A stretch of DNA of 64,000 bases from Odiellus spinosus (taxonomy: Eukaryota > Arthropoda > Arachnida > Opiliones > Phalangiidae), in contig OY987228.1 in NCBI GenBank assembly GCA_963920705.1, positions 1,178,001 to 1,242,000 of the forward strand, given 5' to 3'. The notes under the pieces were generated by a model that ran no database searches, was not told the origin of the DNA, and was given only the letters and a program-made list of their open reading frames with translations. A program made the translations under genes and the position numbers. This document shows positions 10,117 to 21,232 of this stretch, piece by piece (within the stretch, counting starts at the first letter, position 1; each line of letters begins with the position of its first letter).

Positions 10117-10470
10117 CTGGAAACAGAGAGAATTTACTCAGGGAGCGGAAGGTGGGGGGAAAAATGAAGCTCTACAAACCACGTGACTTAAAATATCAGG
10201 GCGGATCGATATCCGGTATGGATGATATGTCTCCTCCCTTAAGGGCGTGTATTAAGCAGCCCTTCAGAGAGAACAATCCGCAAACCTCTGCCGCCAATGG
10301 AAATCGAGAAGAAATTTTGTTTTTGTTCAGCTCTCACGTGACCGGAAATTTGCACGGGCAGTTATTCGGATGTATCCCCCTCTGCGACCCCTCTTTTGAG
10401 CTGCATCGTGTTTTACGCTATCAAAGGCAGAAGTTTCCGCTCCCTGTGTAAATTCTCTCTGCTGGAAACA
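10117..10470. mobile_element. MITE-like element with ~32-bp inverted ends (left arm)
   Basis: The left end reads ctggaaacagagagaatttac then tcagggagcggaa. The right end is its reverse complement with two small changes, including one 3-bp gap. A clear target duplication is not seen. Interior frames (10152-10451 plus, 10327-10509 minus) are not supported as genes. The mirror is at about 16359-16712. Confidence 0.6.
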
Positions 10471-10599
10471 CCAAAATCGCCTTCTCTTAGAAATCGTAAC
10501 GTAACGCAAAAATCACTCGAGAAGACTGGAATCGGCCAACGCTGTTTGGAAACCCGTAGACTCAGACCACGTGCCTGTTACGTTTTTCAAACTCCCTAG

Positions 10600-12030
10600 C
10601 TTCTGTGTAGCTTCGTTATCTATTTCCGATAACGAGTGTCTTGACTACTTATGTATAAAGATGTATTTTCATAATCAGTTTAAAATTTCATCCTGAACAA
10701 ATCTAGTCACCATCATTGTAACAGTTTTTCTTGCACATGACTCATGAGGCTAGCATTTTTAAAACAGTTCCATGTGTATTTAGTTTTAGGAAGATTCTGT
10801 CATTCCTTTTAGTCGTCCGGCCGCGTATATACAGCGTTATGGTAGCAATTATATTTTTCTTTACTATCTGGTACCCGAAAGTTGGAATCCCCTGATCCTT
10901 CGTGTGTAGCTCTCGTTCGCGAAGCCCATTGTGCCACGCGCGCCGGGCACACATCTTTAAATAATTTTCACCGTGTTCGCGATCTTTGAAATTCATCAAG
11001 GGATTGCGCCCGCGTCCTTTTCTTAAAGGGTCGCTTCCCAGAAGTCAAGCTTTTAACAAGCTTAATTCGGAGGGTGGGGGGACCGAATACCCAAAAATTA
11101 TATTATTTTTTTAAGTTCGTTTTGAAAACCTTTGGACCCGAGTTTCGGACAAGTCGATGATCTTGGTCGCGGGATACCGAAACTTCTAAACTATTATTTT
11201 TAAAAAATTTTGAATGCTATTTCTAATTCGCGATATCGCGGTTAAAAAGACAATTAGCCTAGGATTTAATAATTGTAGTGTGAACGCAGCTGTTTTTTGA
11301 TTCTACGAGCGGGCTTTATTCAACGCGATATTGGTAGAATGTGACGAAACCCCAACTTTACACAAAAGCAGTTCTGCTCGGTTGAGCTGGGACCCAGAAA
11401 TTGACTAAATGTCTTACTAGAGTAAGAACGTCTCTAAATTGATACAAATCTCTACTACCATAAAAGGCCTTATATTGGTGATGCGTTAACTATCTAAGAA
11501 AACGACTTAGACCTCTTATCGAGCAAATACAGACTGCGCAAAGATGGAACCATCGAGCTCAAGAAGTCTGCGTGCTGATCCCAGAGCCATGGGTCCCAAA
11601 TCTTTTATCGAAAATCATTGTGAGGATCAAACAATTTTTTTTACAAAAATTGTCAATGGAAGCCGCAGTATTAAAACACCATTAATAAAACTTTGGCGAG
11701 ATGATTGGAGCTTTCAATGACGTTCTTAATTGTAACTCCGAGTTTCAAATAAAGCTTGAGAATGACGTCACTACCTTTGGAAAAGATTTCATTTGAAACC
11801 CAATATTGCTTAAGGCAAAAATTATCTACGAGTGGTACTCAAGAAAAATATCTACGAGGGGAACTCAAGAAAATTACTTCTTTTCTTACAACTGCCATAA
11901 TTTTAAAAATAATAAATGCAAGCTTTTGAGAAAAAAAATTTATTATATTTTTAAATTGTATAATATACATTAAAAAAGGTTTCACATTTCATTGTAATAT
12001 ATTACAAAATATTTTTCATAAAAAATAAAA
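10600..12030. other. No gene recognised (left arm, inner region)
   Basis: An 85-codon frame at 10742-10999 (minus) has no domain, splice context or compositional support. A pair of direct words around ctacgagtggtactcaag and ctacgaggggaactcaag lies at 11828-11872. The last 150 bp is strongly AT-rich and contains a gtaatatattac palindrome (11993-12004). Confidence 0.5.
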
Positions 12031-12031
12031 T

Positions 12032-12391
12032 TTATGATTGTTCTTTTACTCGTGATAATTTTTGGATGTTTTGAAAGTAATAGTCCAGGCTCACATTATA
12101 TAGTATTTCTCCACATGTCACAGGTATTAATACGAGCTTCTTTAAAACTTGGTAAATAAGTAGCGATAACCACAAGTACGGCGCAAAAATGACCAAAACA
12201 CAATACATGTCTCCTTGCAAAAGTCCAATTAGAAAAGCGATAGGCACAGTCAAAGGACTTATTAAAATTAAGAAAAACGCCGCGAAATATTCCGCCAGTA
12301 ACAACATCAGAAATATCCAAATTATCAAAATTGAAAAGAGCGGATAAGTTAGAATAATTTCGAACAGAGCTACGAATATCGATTCCCACAT
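12032..12391 (-). CDS. Small three-helix membrane protein (119 codons), left-arm copy
   Basis: The ORF is complete from ATG to stop. It is almost wholly hydrophobic, with predicted helices at about residues 5-32, 36-58 and 62-82. The tail is more polar (SLDYYFQNIQKLSRVKEQS). The core LISPLTVPIAFLIGLLQGD (residues 41-61) aligns without gaps to LLTPVLVPIGFVMSILSAD (residues 41-59) of the neighbouring 92-codon ORF: 11 of 31 residues are identical, including VPI, D, F and P, at nearly the same distance from the start. The two genes are therefore probably tandem paralogues. They are 62 bp apart and head the same way. I recognise no family. The overlapping 97-codon frame at 12096-12389 is a shadow. 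The right-arm copy has an identical translation. Confidence 0.55.
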   Translation of the reverse strand: MWESIFVALFEIILTYPLFSILIIWIFLMLLLAEYFAAFFLILISPLTVPIAFLIGLLQGDMYCVLVIFAPYLWLSLLIYQVLKKLVLIPVTCGEILYNVSLDYYFQNIQKLSRVKEQS

Positions 12392-12453
12392 GATGAAAAG
12401 TTCACGAGTAACTAAAATTCTATCATTATAAAACTAAAATATTTATTTTAAAA

Positions 12454-12732
12454 TTAATAGAAACGCCCACAGTAGGGGCAGAATTTGTCCAAAGGTTCTC
12501 CCATTTTAATGTAGATGTAAAGAAGCGGCAAAAAACTGGTCATCAAATAAATTGGATCAGCAGATAAGATTGACATAACAAAACCGATGGGAACGAGAAC
12601 GGGGGTTAGCAAAGTCACCCCAAAACCAATAGCTAGTCTCCGAGTATACGAATCATTATATTTCCATCGTTTAAAATAATTACATTGACAATAACGTTTA
12701 ATAACGATATTTTCCGGCCTTTTTCTTGACAT
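12454..12732 (-). CDS. Small membrane protein with CxC and CPYC motifs (92 codons), left-arm copy
   Basis: The ORF is complete from ATG to stop. A basic N-terminus holds CQC (residues 15-17). Two hydrophobic stretches follow (about 34-56 and 60-76), and the tail ends in FCPYCGRFY with Cys85 and Cys88. CxC and CxxC could together bind one zinc on the same membrane face; that is inference. The core shares the VPI-containing motif with the 119-codon ORF downstream, which suggests gene duplication. The start is 44 bp from the terminal repeat of the axis mariner element, and an AT-rich 62-bp gap precedes the next ORF. Function is unknown. Confidence 0.55.
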   Translation of the reverse strand: MSRKRPENIVIKRYCQCNYFKRWKYNDSYTRRLAIGFGVTLLTPVLVPIGFVMSILSADPIYLMTSFLPLLYIYIKMGEPLDKFCPYCGRFY

Positions 12733-13191
12733 GACGATCTTGAATAAGTGGTTATAAATTATGAACCTCGTTAATATACAGGGTGTTTCTGAAAGGTCTG
12801 GAAAAAATGAAGGGAGTTTTTCGTGGGGTCAGACTAAGCGAAAAAGGTTCATGAACGTTTAGTCTCACGCGCTGCGTTGCGTAGTTATGAGCCCTTGAAA
12901 ATAGTCCTCGAAAATACGAAAAACGACTGAAAGGTGTAGGTAAGATTGTGCCTTTGACCATTATTGTTTTTCAATTTAACTGTGCATAAGCTAATTATCG
13001 AGAGATAAGTGAAACAAGGTGTTTATTTACTAAAAAAGCGTATCAACATGTTTAGGAGTGTGCAATCATTAACTTTGTTCAGAAGTACTTGAACTCAAAG
13101 TGCGGTTTATTACGTGTGTTTCGGGTTTTGAAAAGGGAATTTTAAAAGAAACCATTATTAAATACCATAATTATCAATTGTTTAATAATCG

Positions 13192-13514
13192 GTATCAGAA
13201 GTATTTACAAAAATTGTTCGAAATGCATTCCGTCAGCGTTGATACACACTTGAGCCCGTCTAATAAATGATTGTCTAACTCGTTCGAAGATCCCTGGTGT
13301 GTTGCGTATGGTTTCCCAGGCTTCAATAATCCTTTGACGTAGATCTTCACGTCACGCACTTCACTAACATAAATTAAGTCCTTAAGGTGGCCCCAAAGAA
13401 AGAAATCATAAGGGTTTAGGTCCGGAGATCTGGCTGGCCACGCAACCGTTCCGCCACGACCAATCCACCTCAAAGGGAATGTTTCATTAAGGAAGGCCCC
13501 AACTAGGAGAGCGA
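13192..13514 (-). pseudogene. Mariner-type transposase C-terminal half
   Basis: Minus-strand translation of the unique spacer gives FLNETFPLRWIGRGG, then AWPARSPDLNPYDFFLWGHL, the signature of the last catalytic Asp region in insect mariner/IS630 transposases (PxSPDLNPxDFFLWG). After a frame shift it continues as QRIIEAWETIRNTP, FIRRAQVCINADGMHFEQ and a stop near 13192. The segment from 13192 to 13314 is repeated in inverted orientation at 13515-13637, so only its 5' part is single-copy. The N-terminal half is absent and the frame shift makes it inactive. The 120-codon open frame 13195-13557 starts in the inverted copy and is partly artefactual. Confidence 0.85.
13315..13514. other. Unique spacer of the giant palindrome
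   Basis: These 200 bp have no inverted partner. The left arm ends after ...tatggtttc (13314) and the right arm starts at gaaaccata (13515). The spacer is wholly transposase sequence. Confidence 0.9.
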
Positions 13515-14095
13515 AACCATACGCAACACACCAGGGATCTTCGAACGAGTTAGACAATCATTTATTAGACGGGCTCAAGTGTGTATCAACGCTGACGGAA
13601 TGCATTTCGAACAATTTTTGTAAATACTTCTGATACCGATTATTAAACAATTGATAATTATGGTATTTAATAATGGTTTCTTTTAAAATTCCCTTTTCAA
13701 AACCCGAAACACACGTAATAAACCGCACTTTGAGTTCAAGTACTTCTGAACAAAGTTAATGATTGCACACTCCTAAACATGTTGATACGCTTTTTTAGTA
13801 AATAAACACCTTGTTTCACTTATCTCTCGATAATTAGCTTATGCACAGTTAAATTGAAAAACAATAATGGTCAAAGGCACAATCTTACCTACACCTTTCA
13901 GTCGTTTTTCGTATTTTCGAGGACTATTTTCAAGGGCTCATAACTACGCAACGCAGCGCGTGAGACTAAACGTTCATGAACCTTTTTCGCTTAGTCTGAC
14001 CCCACGAAAAACTCCCTTCATTTTTTCCAGACCTTTCAGAAACACCCTGTATATTAACGAGGTTCATAATTTATAACCACTTATTCAAGATCGTC

Positions 14096-14374
14096 ATGTC
14101 AAGAAAAAGGCCGGAAAATATCGTTATTAAACGTTATTGTCAATGTAATTATTTTAAACGATGGAAATATAATGATTCGTATACTCGGAGACTAGCTATT
14201 GGTTTTGGGGTGACTTTGCTAACCCCCGTTCTCGTTCCCATCGGTTTTGTTATGTCAATCTTATCTGCTGATCCAATTTATTTGATGACCAGTTTTTTGC
14301 CGCTTCTTTACATCTACATTAAAATGGGAGAACCTTTGGACAAATTCTGCCCCTACTGTGGGCGTTTCTATTAA
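14096..14374 (+). CDS. Small membrane protein with CxC and CPYC motifs (92 codons), right-arm copy
   Basis: Translation is identical to the left-arm copy at 12454-12732. The start context is gatcgtcATGtc. The frame lies 44 bp from the axis mariner end and 62 bp upstream of the 119-codon paralogue on the same strand. Keeping both reading frames open in both arms is consistent with either a very young duplication or constraint; the sequence alone cannot choose. No polyadenylation signal was identified with confidence in the short gap. Confidence 0.55.
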   Translation: MSRKRPENIVIKRYCQCNYFKRWKYNDSYTRRLAIGFGVTLLTPVLVPIGFVMSILSADPIYLMTSFLPLLYIYIKMGEPLDKFCPYCGRFY

Positions 14375-14436
14375 TTTTAAAATAAATATTTTAGTTTTAT
14401 AATGATAGAATTTTAGTTACTCGTGAACTTTTCATC

Positions 14437-14796
14437 ATGTGGGAATCGATATTCGTAGCTCTGTTCGAAATTATTCTAACTTATCCGCTCTTTTCAATTT
14501 TGATAATTTGGATATTTCTGATGTTGTTACTGGCGGAATATTTCGCGGCGTTTTTCTTAATTTTAATAAGTCCTTTGACTGTGCCTATCGCTTTTCTAAT
14601 TGGACTTTTGCAAGGAGACATGTATTGTGTTTTGGTCATTTTTGCGCCGTACTTGTGGTTATCGCTACTTATTTACCAAGTTTTAAAGAAGCTCGTATTA
14701 ATACCTGTGACATGTGGAGAAATACTATATAATGTGAGCCTGGACTATTACTTTCAAAACATCCAAAAATTATCACGAGTAAAAGAACAATCATAA
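14437..14796 (+). CDS. Small three-helix membrane protein (119 codons), right-arm copy
   Basis: Translation is identical to the left-arm copy at 12032-12391. The start context is tttcatcATGtgg. A TATA-like tataatga lies about 38 bp upstream, between the two ORFs. The stop is followed by an AT-rich tail with several AATAAA-like words. The frame at 14439-14732 is a shadow. It is a probable tandem paralogue of the upstream 92-codon ORF through the shared VPI core. Confidence 0.55.
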   Translation: MWESIFVALFEIILTYPLFSILIIWIFLMLLLAEYFAAFFLILISPLTVPIAFLIGLLQGDMYCVLVIFAPYLWLSLLIYQVLKKLVLIPVTCGEILYNVSLDYYFQNIQKLSRVKEQS

Positions 14797-14799
14797 ATT

Positions 14800-16350
14800 T
14801 TATTTTTTATGAAAAATATTTTGTAATATATTACAATGAAATGTGAAACCTTTTTTAATGTATATTATACAATTTAAAAATATAATAAATTTTTTTTTCT
14901 CAAAAGCTTGCATTTATTATTTTTAAAATTATGGCAGTTGTAAGAAAAGAAGTAATTTTCTTGAGTTCCCCTCGTAGATATTTTTCTTGAGTACCACTCG
15001 TAGATAATTTTTGCCTTAAGCAATATTGGGTTTCAAATGAAATCTTTTCCAAAGGTAGTGACGTCATTCTCAAGCTTTATTTGAAACTCGGAGTTACAAT
15101 TAAGAACGTCATTGAAAGCTCCAATCATCTCGCCAAAGTTTTATTAATGGTGTTTTAATACTGCGGCTTCCATTGACAATTTTTGTAAAAAAAATTGTTT
15201 GATCCTCACAATGATTTTCGATAAAAGATTTGGGACCCATGGCTCTGGGATCAGCACGCAGACTTCTTGAGCTCGATGGTTCCATCTTTGCGCAGTCTGT
15301 ATTTGCTCGATAAGAGGTCTAAGTCGTTTTCTTAGATAGTTAACGCATCACCAATATAAGGCCTTTTATGGTAGTAGAGATTTGTATCAATTTAGAGACG
15401 TTCTTACTCTAGTAAGACATTTAGTCAATTTCTGGGTCCCAGCTCAACCGAGCAGAACTGCTTTTGTGTAAAGTTGGGGTTTCGTCACATTCTACCAATA
15501 TCGCGTTGAATAAAGCCCGCTCGTAGAATCAAAAAACAGCTGCGTTCACACTACAATTATTAAATCCTAGGCTAATTGTCTTTTTAACCGCGATATCGCG
15601 AATTAGAAATAGCATTCAAAATTTTTTAAAAATAATAGTTTAGAAGTTTCGGTATCCCGCGACCAAGATCATCGACTTGTCCGAAACTCGGGTCCAAAGG
15701 TTTTCAAAACGAACTTAAAAAAATAATATAATTTTTGGGTATTCGGTCCCCCCACCCTCCGAATTAAGCTTGTTAAAAGCTTGACTTCTGGGAAGCGACC
15801 CTTTAAGAAAAGGACGCGGGCGCAATCCCTTGATGAATTTCAAAGATCGCGAACACGGTGAAAATTATTTAAAGATGTGTGCCCGGCGCGCGTGGCACAA
15901 TGGGCTTCGCGAACGAGAGCTACACACGAAGGATCAGGGGATTCCAACTTTCGGGTACCAGATAGTAAAGAAAAATATAATTGCTACCATAACGCTGTAT
16001 ATACGCGGCCGGACGACTAAAAGGAATGACAGAATCTTCCTAAAACTAAATACACATGGAACTGTTTTAAAAATGCTAGCCTCATGAGTCATGTGCAAGA
16101 AAAACTGTTACAATGATGGTGACTAGATTTGTTCAGGATGAAATTTTAAACTGATTATGAAAATACATCTTTATACATAAGTAGTCAAGACACTCGTTAT
16201 CGGAAATAGATAACGAAGCTACACAGAAGCTAGGGAGTTTGAAAAACGTAACAGGCACGTGGTCTGAGTCTACGGGTTTCCAAACAGCGTTGGCCGATTC
16301 CAGTCTTCTCGAGTGATTTTTGCGTTACGTTACGATTTCTAAGAGAAGGC
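14800..16350. other. No gene recognised (right arm, inner region)
   Basis: Mirror of 10480-12030; the same remarks apply. The 85-codon frame at 15830-16087 is not supported. Confidence 0.5.
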
Positions 16351-16358
16351 GATTTTGG

Positions 16359-16712
16359 TGTTTCCAGCAGAGAGAATTTACACAGGGAGCGGAAACTTCT
16401 GCCTTTGATAGCGTAAAACACGATGCAGCTCAAAAGAGGGGTCGCAGAGGGGGATACATCCGAATAACTGCCCGTGCAAATTTCCGGTCACGTGAGAGCT
16501 GAACAAAAACAAAATTTCTTCTCGATTTCCATTGGCGGCAGAGGTTTGCGGATTGTTCTCTCTGAAGGGCTGCTTAATACACGCCCTTAAGGGAGGAGAC
16601 ATATCATCCATACCGGATATAGATCCGCCCTGATATTTTAAGTCACGTGGTTTGTAGAGCTTCATTTTTCCCCCCACCTTCCGCTCCCTGAGTAAATTCT
16701 CTCTGTTTCCAG
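16359..16712. mobile_element. MITE-like element with ~32-bp inverted ends (right arm)
   Basis: Mirror copy of 10117-10470, with the same inverted ends. Confidence 0.6.
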
Positions 16713-17670
16713 TTAAGTGGTATTTTCTTTAAGTTATTCCTGTTCCGCAATTAATTGATTTTCACCTACCAACCAACGACAAACTATCTTGTTAAGGAAC
16801 GTGTTTAGGCGAAAGCCAGTGGCTTTGGTAGTGCCAACGGCAACGGTGGCGGTATGCCACTGATCGTATAAGCTACGAAAAATGATACTTTGTGCAACCC
16901 ACAACGTAGTTAAGCGTAACTAAAATAAGAGGTGTTTTCGTACGATAATACCAAATATCAGTGTTCTCACTGAACATTAGTATAAACATTTTCATTATAC
17001 CAATCCAAGAACGAATTGTAGCCCCTAAGAACATTGAGAGATAGTTTTAGCGTCCGGTATCATCCTTACTTAACTTTACTGTAAAACCACAACCAAATTA
17101 ATATCTTCCTAAATCTTCAGATTATGTCTAATTAATCGAATTAACTGCATTCTAACTAGGGTAGGAAACCTTTGAAGCTCAAAGTAAAAGTTTCTATAAA
17201 ACAGTTTGGTACAATGAGTGTGATATAGTTTAATTATTTGCTCAAAGGTGTATGTGCTTTTAACTACTACCGCGGCTATACTATACGTCCTCATTGGATA
17301 GGGTGTTTATGTATACCATTACTTTTATTGTAATTAGTCGTGCATGAGTCATGAGTAGTTGTACAACGGTTATAGTCCTTGAAAGGGAGGACCTTTACGT
17401 TAATTATTCGTCAAGAGTAATATAATATAACCTCCCGTTGGTTGTCCTGGTCGCACCAGTAACTGTCTATAGTTGGGAGGCTCGTGCCCGGCACTCACGT
17501 GTGTTTCTGCTCGCGCGAACATGTCAAATTGTTAATCAAACTTTAAATTAGGCTTAGCCGAAATTTAGCCATTTCTTTGACTTTTCACGGACTTTTCTAC
17601 AATTTTTTTTTGTTTATAAAATTTGAATTCTTACTAGGTTAAGGTTCTTATTGTCTCTCCACGAATTACG
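16713..17670. other. No gene recognised (right arm)
   Basis: Mirror of 9160-10110. AT-rich, no supported coding region. Confidence 0.5.
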
Positions 17671-17676
17671 TGTCAA

Positions 17677-18298
17677 ATGGTCTACCCCCATTTGGCCCAA
17701 TTTCATCTCGCCCAATTTCATTTCACCTATTTCCCGTTTCGCCAAATCTCATTTCACCTAATACCCATTTCGCCCAATCTCATTTCACCGAATTCCCGTT
17801 TGGCCCAATCCTATTTAGCCCAATGCCATATCACCAAATTCCCATTTCGTCCATTTCTCATTTCGCCCAATCCACTCCTAAGATTAATCTGTCTCCTCGG
17901 GTTTCGGCATTAGTTGGATGTGTTTCGACATCTGTAGAGACTTGACTTGATACAGAGAAGGTAAGCCTTCGGGAACAATTTCCTTTTGATCGGTTCCTCG
18001 GGCCCGTTTAATTATTTCTGCACGCACTTTTTGATGTATCTAAAGAACCATTTATTTGATAACCTAACCTAACCTAACCTAATAAATTTAGTTTGGGCGA
18101 ATTGTGAATCGATAATTTGGGGCCAAATAATAAGTTTTTAGCGAAGTAGGATTGGGCGAAATGGAAATAGATTATTTTGGGCGACAAATGCCTTGGGCGA
18201 AATGGGAATAGATAATTTTGGGCAAAAAATGCCTTGGGCTAAATGGGAATAGATAATTTTGGGCGAAATATTTTGGGTGAAATGGGTACATACCGGTC
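17677..18298. repeat. Fold-back minisatellite pair (GGGCGAAATGGGAAT type), right arm
   Basis: Mirror of 8530-9152. The arrays are at 17677-17883 and 18103-18298, with the TTAGG run between them at 18059-18085. Confidence 0.7.
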
Positions 18299-18504
18299 AA
18301 CCGGTCAGGTCCCTCACGTTAAAAAAATTCTTTCATAAACGCCGACTTCCTTCGCAAAATTTAACTATTATCTTCTATATTTTGAATCAATACTACGATC
18401 ATGTTAGAATTAGCATTTTAATTTTTGCGTACTGTGTAATGGTACCAGAAACCACATATTATAGGCTTTGACTTCGTGGTTGCCTGCAACGTAGTTGCGA
18501 AACA

Positions 18505-18529
18505 ATTATTATTATTATTATTATTATTA
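18505..18529. repeat. (ATT)n microsatellite, right arm
   Basis: Mirror of 8297-8323 but shorter. Confidence 0.9.
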
Positions 18530-19514
18530 ATTCTGTAGAGAAAAGAAAGTCAGAGATTTTATTTCGACATATAACATACAACTTATGCGCAGTTCAGTTC
18601 GAATTCCGGGCCCATTTTACTCAATGTGCCCATGACACGTTCGTAGCGTTAGGTCTATCATCTATGACTATGAGCAAGCCATTGAAAAAAATGGCGAGGA
18701 GTCGAAGTGGCCATTTTACTTGTTTATATTGTCATATAACTCTTCCCGCAATTTAACCTACTTCCTGGCATCTGCTAACTTTAGTTTTATATTATTATTT
18801 TTGGACTTTTTAAGTTTCATTCCCTTTGGAATAAACAGTTCCGGTTTGCGCATAACAGCGGCTAAACGCCATTTAGGTGGTGATCGGCATTGAACAATCC
18901 AAAATTAAAAATAATAAAAGAAATATCGAAAATTACACATCGTTTTCAATACACGGGCTCGGAAATAAACATTAATTTTAGTTCTTTGGGTAATCAAAGA
19001 GTGTCTAATATGTTGTGATTATGCCATGTCAATTTTAAAAATAATTCTAAAAATCTGATTCGCTTCTTGCAATGAATTCTATTTTTTTTTTGGAAAGTGA
19101 AGCATTTTTCTGGCTAGCAGCCATTCTACCTTTAAAAATGAGTAAATCTAGCTTGAAGCAAAAGCGAAGATAGTATAGGGCAAAGCATTTTTGCGATTTT
19201 TAAAGGGGTTTCGCCAGCCTCAACGAATTTTACTTCGAAGCAGTTTTTAAATCGCGACAATCTGCTTCGCGTATCGCGATTTTAGCAAAGCGAAGCAATT
19301 TTAGGGGAACAACCTCTCTTTCTCTTAAAAACGTTTCTCGGCTCGCGATTAAACCTAGCTTCTAGCAAAAGCGACAAATATATCGGGCGAAGCATTTCCT
19401 TGATTTTCAAATTTGCTTCGCGTTGCCTGAAGCAATATCATTGCAAGGCGCTCTCTCTTTGCCTCCGGATCGTTTCTTCCCCTCGAGTCAAACCAAAATT
19501 GTTTAAAAAAGCCC

Positions 19515-20360
19515 TGAAGCGTTGGTAAGGTTCCAATTGCCCAGTTCCCTTTTGCGCAGTTCCCACAAGCGCATTTCCTTTTGCGCAGTTTTTCATTTGC
19601 TCAGTTCTATATTTCAACAAGTTTCCATTTATTTTGCACAGTGTTCATTTGCAGGTTAGGTTAGGTTACGTTTGATTAGATTAGGTTAGTTAATCACCCG
19701 AACTAGCTTGTCCCTCTTGCTATATTATAAGTAAGGTTAGGTAAGTTTAGGTTAGGTGGCAGTTTGAAATTAGCCCGATTTTAATATTTCTCAAAATATA
19801 AAAGTAAAATTAAATGGGCAATTCGCTTTATAAAGTTATCTTTCGGTAATTTAAGAATATTTTTCGGTAATTTAAGAATATTTTTATCTTCTAAATATAA
19901 ATTTTAAATAATATTTAAAAATAATTTTTGGATGTAGTGCTCATTTACTAACCACTAAATTATTATAAGTCTCGCAAGATATTCCGCTTTGATCTTTGCG
20001 ATCCCTTGAAATAATTTTTTTTTAATTCCATCCCATTGGATCGAATCAAAAACCGGCGAAGTGCGGGTTTTTCAGTCGAATGGTATTCGACGGTCGAATA
20101 ATACTCGACGGTTGAATGTGAAATCGGTCGATGGGATTCGTCTAATGAAAAACCACCTTATGATGCAGGAGCAATTTTACTGTACCAATTAATCGAAACC
20201 CGCTTGTAGTTCAGTCTATGGGTTTGGTTTCGTTCCAATCGGCGCAAAGAAAAACAGTTCGAATGGCAAACCGCGCAAAATGGAAAACTTCGTAACTGGA
20301 AACCGCGCAAATGGAAATACGTAAATGGGAAACCGCGCAAATGGCAACTGCGCAAATGAA
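19515..20360. repeat. Fold-back minisatellite pair (TTTGCGCAGTTTCCAT type), right arm
   Basis: Mirror of 6470-7312. The intervening segment has gained a 21-bp tandem duplication at about 19855-19876. Confidence 0.65.
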
Positions 20361-20762
20361 AATGCGCAAGCGGACGCAGCCCGAATAGTTGGTCACTCCG
20401 GGAGGAAATAAGTTCAAGGGCCTTGGACCTTGTTTCCTTTTCTCTACCTTACCTTATCTAATGTAGTTGATGAAATGAAACGGGAAGATAGCTAAGCGAA
20501 TCGAAGACCTTTATGTTAAGAGGTTACGTCACGCTTTGCATTGAATCAGATGCGATTATTTTCACCACTGGTTGGGACACGTTTTCATCATCTAACTGGC
20601 CAGAAAAAACAGAGCAACAAAAGCCCACGGAAGGCAATGATGTGTGAAGATTGAAGATCTGTATATTTTTTAATAATATATATTGGTGTATTATAGCAGA
20701 CTGCGTATTCACGATAACGTAAATAAATTCAGTGCTAATATATATTCTCCTTTTTTTTGCAG

Positions 20763-21121
20763 CTTGTAGACACGCTACTTACCGCGTATAACCATATGTA
20801 TCCCGATCAACCCTACGCAATTCACTATTCTCCCACAGTGCGAATGGATGAAGTTAGACTCGTGTCTATCGTAGACCTCGCGAATGACCGGAACGCTCAA
20901 GGCAAAAGATTTTCATTGGGTGGAATAGACGGAGTAGTTTGGCCATTCTGTTCATGTCCGTTTTATCTTTGAGATTCGTTTATGGGTATTCTGGAAGGAA
21001 ACTAAATTGTTTTGGTTACTTGTGGTTTTACATTTCGGTCGTAAGGCATTTTATAAAAATAATCATACCAAATGCGTCCATACAAAAAAAACTTGATTTA
21101 AAAATATATCGAGGAAAATGA
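20763..21121 (+). pseudogene. Terminal exon of the membrane protein, right-arm copy, frameshifted
   Basis: The acceptor tract is ctccttttttttgcag, one base different from the left arm. The frame matches the left copy up to GGIDGVVW, then a 16-bp deletion (between gtttgg and ccattctg) removes the start of the membrane helix and shifts the frame, ending within 10 codons at 20972. The original frame resumes from 20939. The deletion is flanked by short ggc/tgg words, as in replication slippage. This copy would make a soluble, truncated product if it were transcribed. Confidence 0.6.
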
Positions 21122-21232
21122 AGCTATCACCATCAACTGATTTAATTCGAGTAATATACCTACTGGGGAATAATTTAGTCAGAAAAGGCCAAAGACTGTT
21201 TCAAGCTCTCTGTTGTGTTTAGTATGTAATAT

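Larger units (their letters stand above)
2295..13314 (+). repeat. Left arm of giant inverted repeat (11.0 kb)
   Basis: Positions i and about 26828-i are complementary across the whole arm. Matching starts at 2295 (pairs with 24533) and stops at 13314 (pairs with 13515). Open frames recur as mirror pairs with coordinate sums of 26828, 26829, 26844 or 26823; the changes in the sum mark indels. Known differences from the right arm are 16 bp present here at about 5885-5905 and missing from the right, a 21-bp tandem duplication in the right arm near 19855-19876, AAT microsatellite length, poly-A/T lengths and scattered substitutions. I did not count them all, but identity is clearly above 99 percent. 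Confidence 0.97.
12777..14051. mobile_element. Mariner-like element on the palindrome axis, with ~540-bp fold-back arms
   Basis: Both ends read TACAGGGTGTTTCTGAAAGG inward and are flanked by TA (12775-12776 and 14052-14053). The two halves are mirror copies of the 3' part of one mariner-type element (transposase C-terminus plus 3' UTR). Only the 200-bp middle (13315-13514) is single-copy. The element therefore has two 3' ends and no 5' end, and cannot be an ordinary insertion. Confidence 0.8.

Noticed and set aside
10742..10999. 85-codon ORF (mirror 15830-16087)
   Set aside because: No domain, no splice or promoter context. Conserved between arms only because the arms are identical.
12032..14796. 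Polydnavirus or other large DNA virus insertion
   Set aside because: Compact ORF spacing hints at it, but no viral gene is recognised and the ORFs match nothing I know. Left as an open question, not called.
17670..17945. 91- and 78-codon proline-rich frames (and mirrors at 8883-9158)
   Set aside because: They translate the GGGCGAAATGGG minisatellite; both overlapping frames look equally repetitive.
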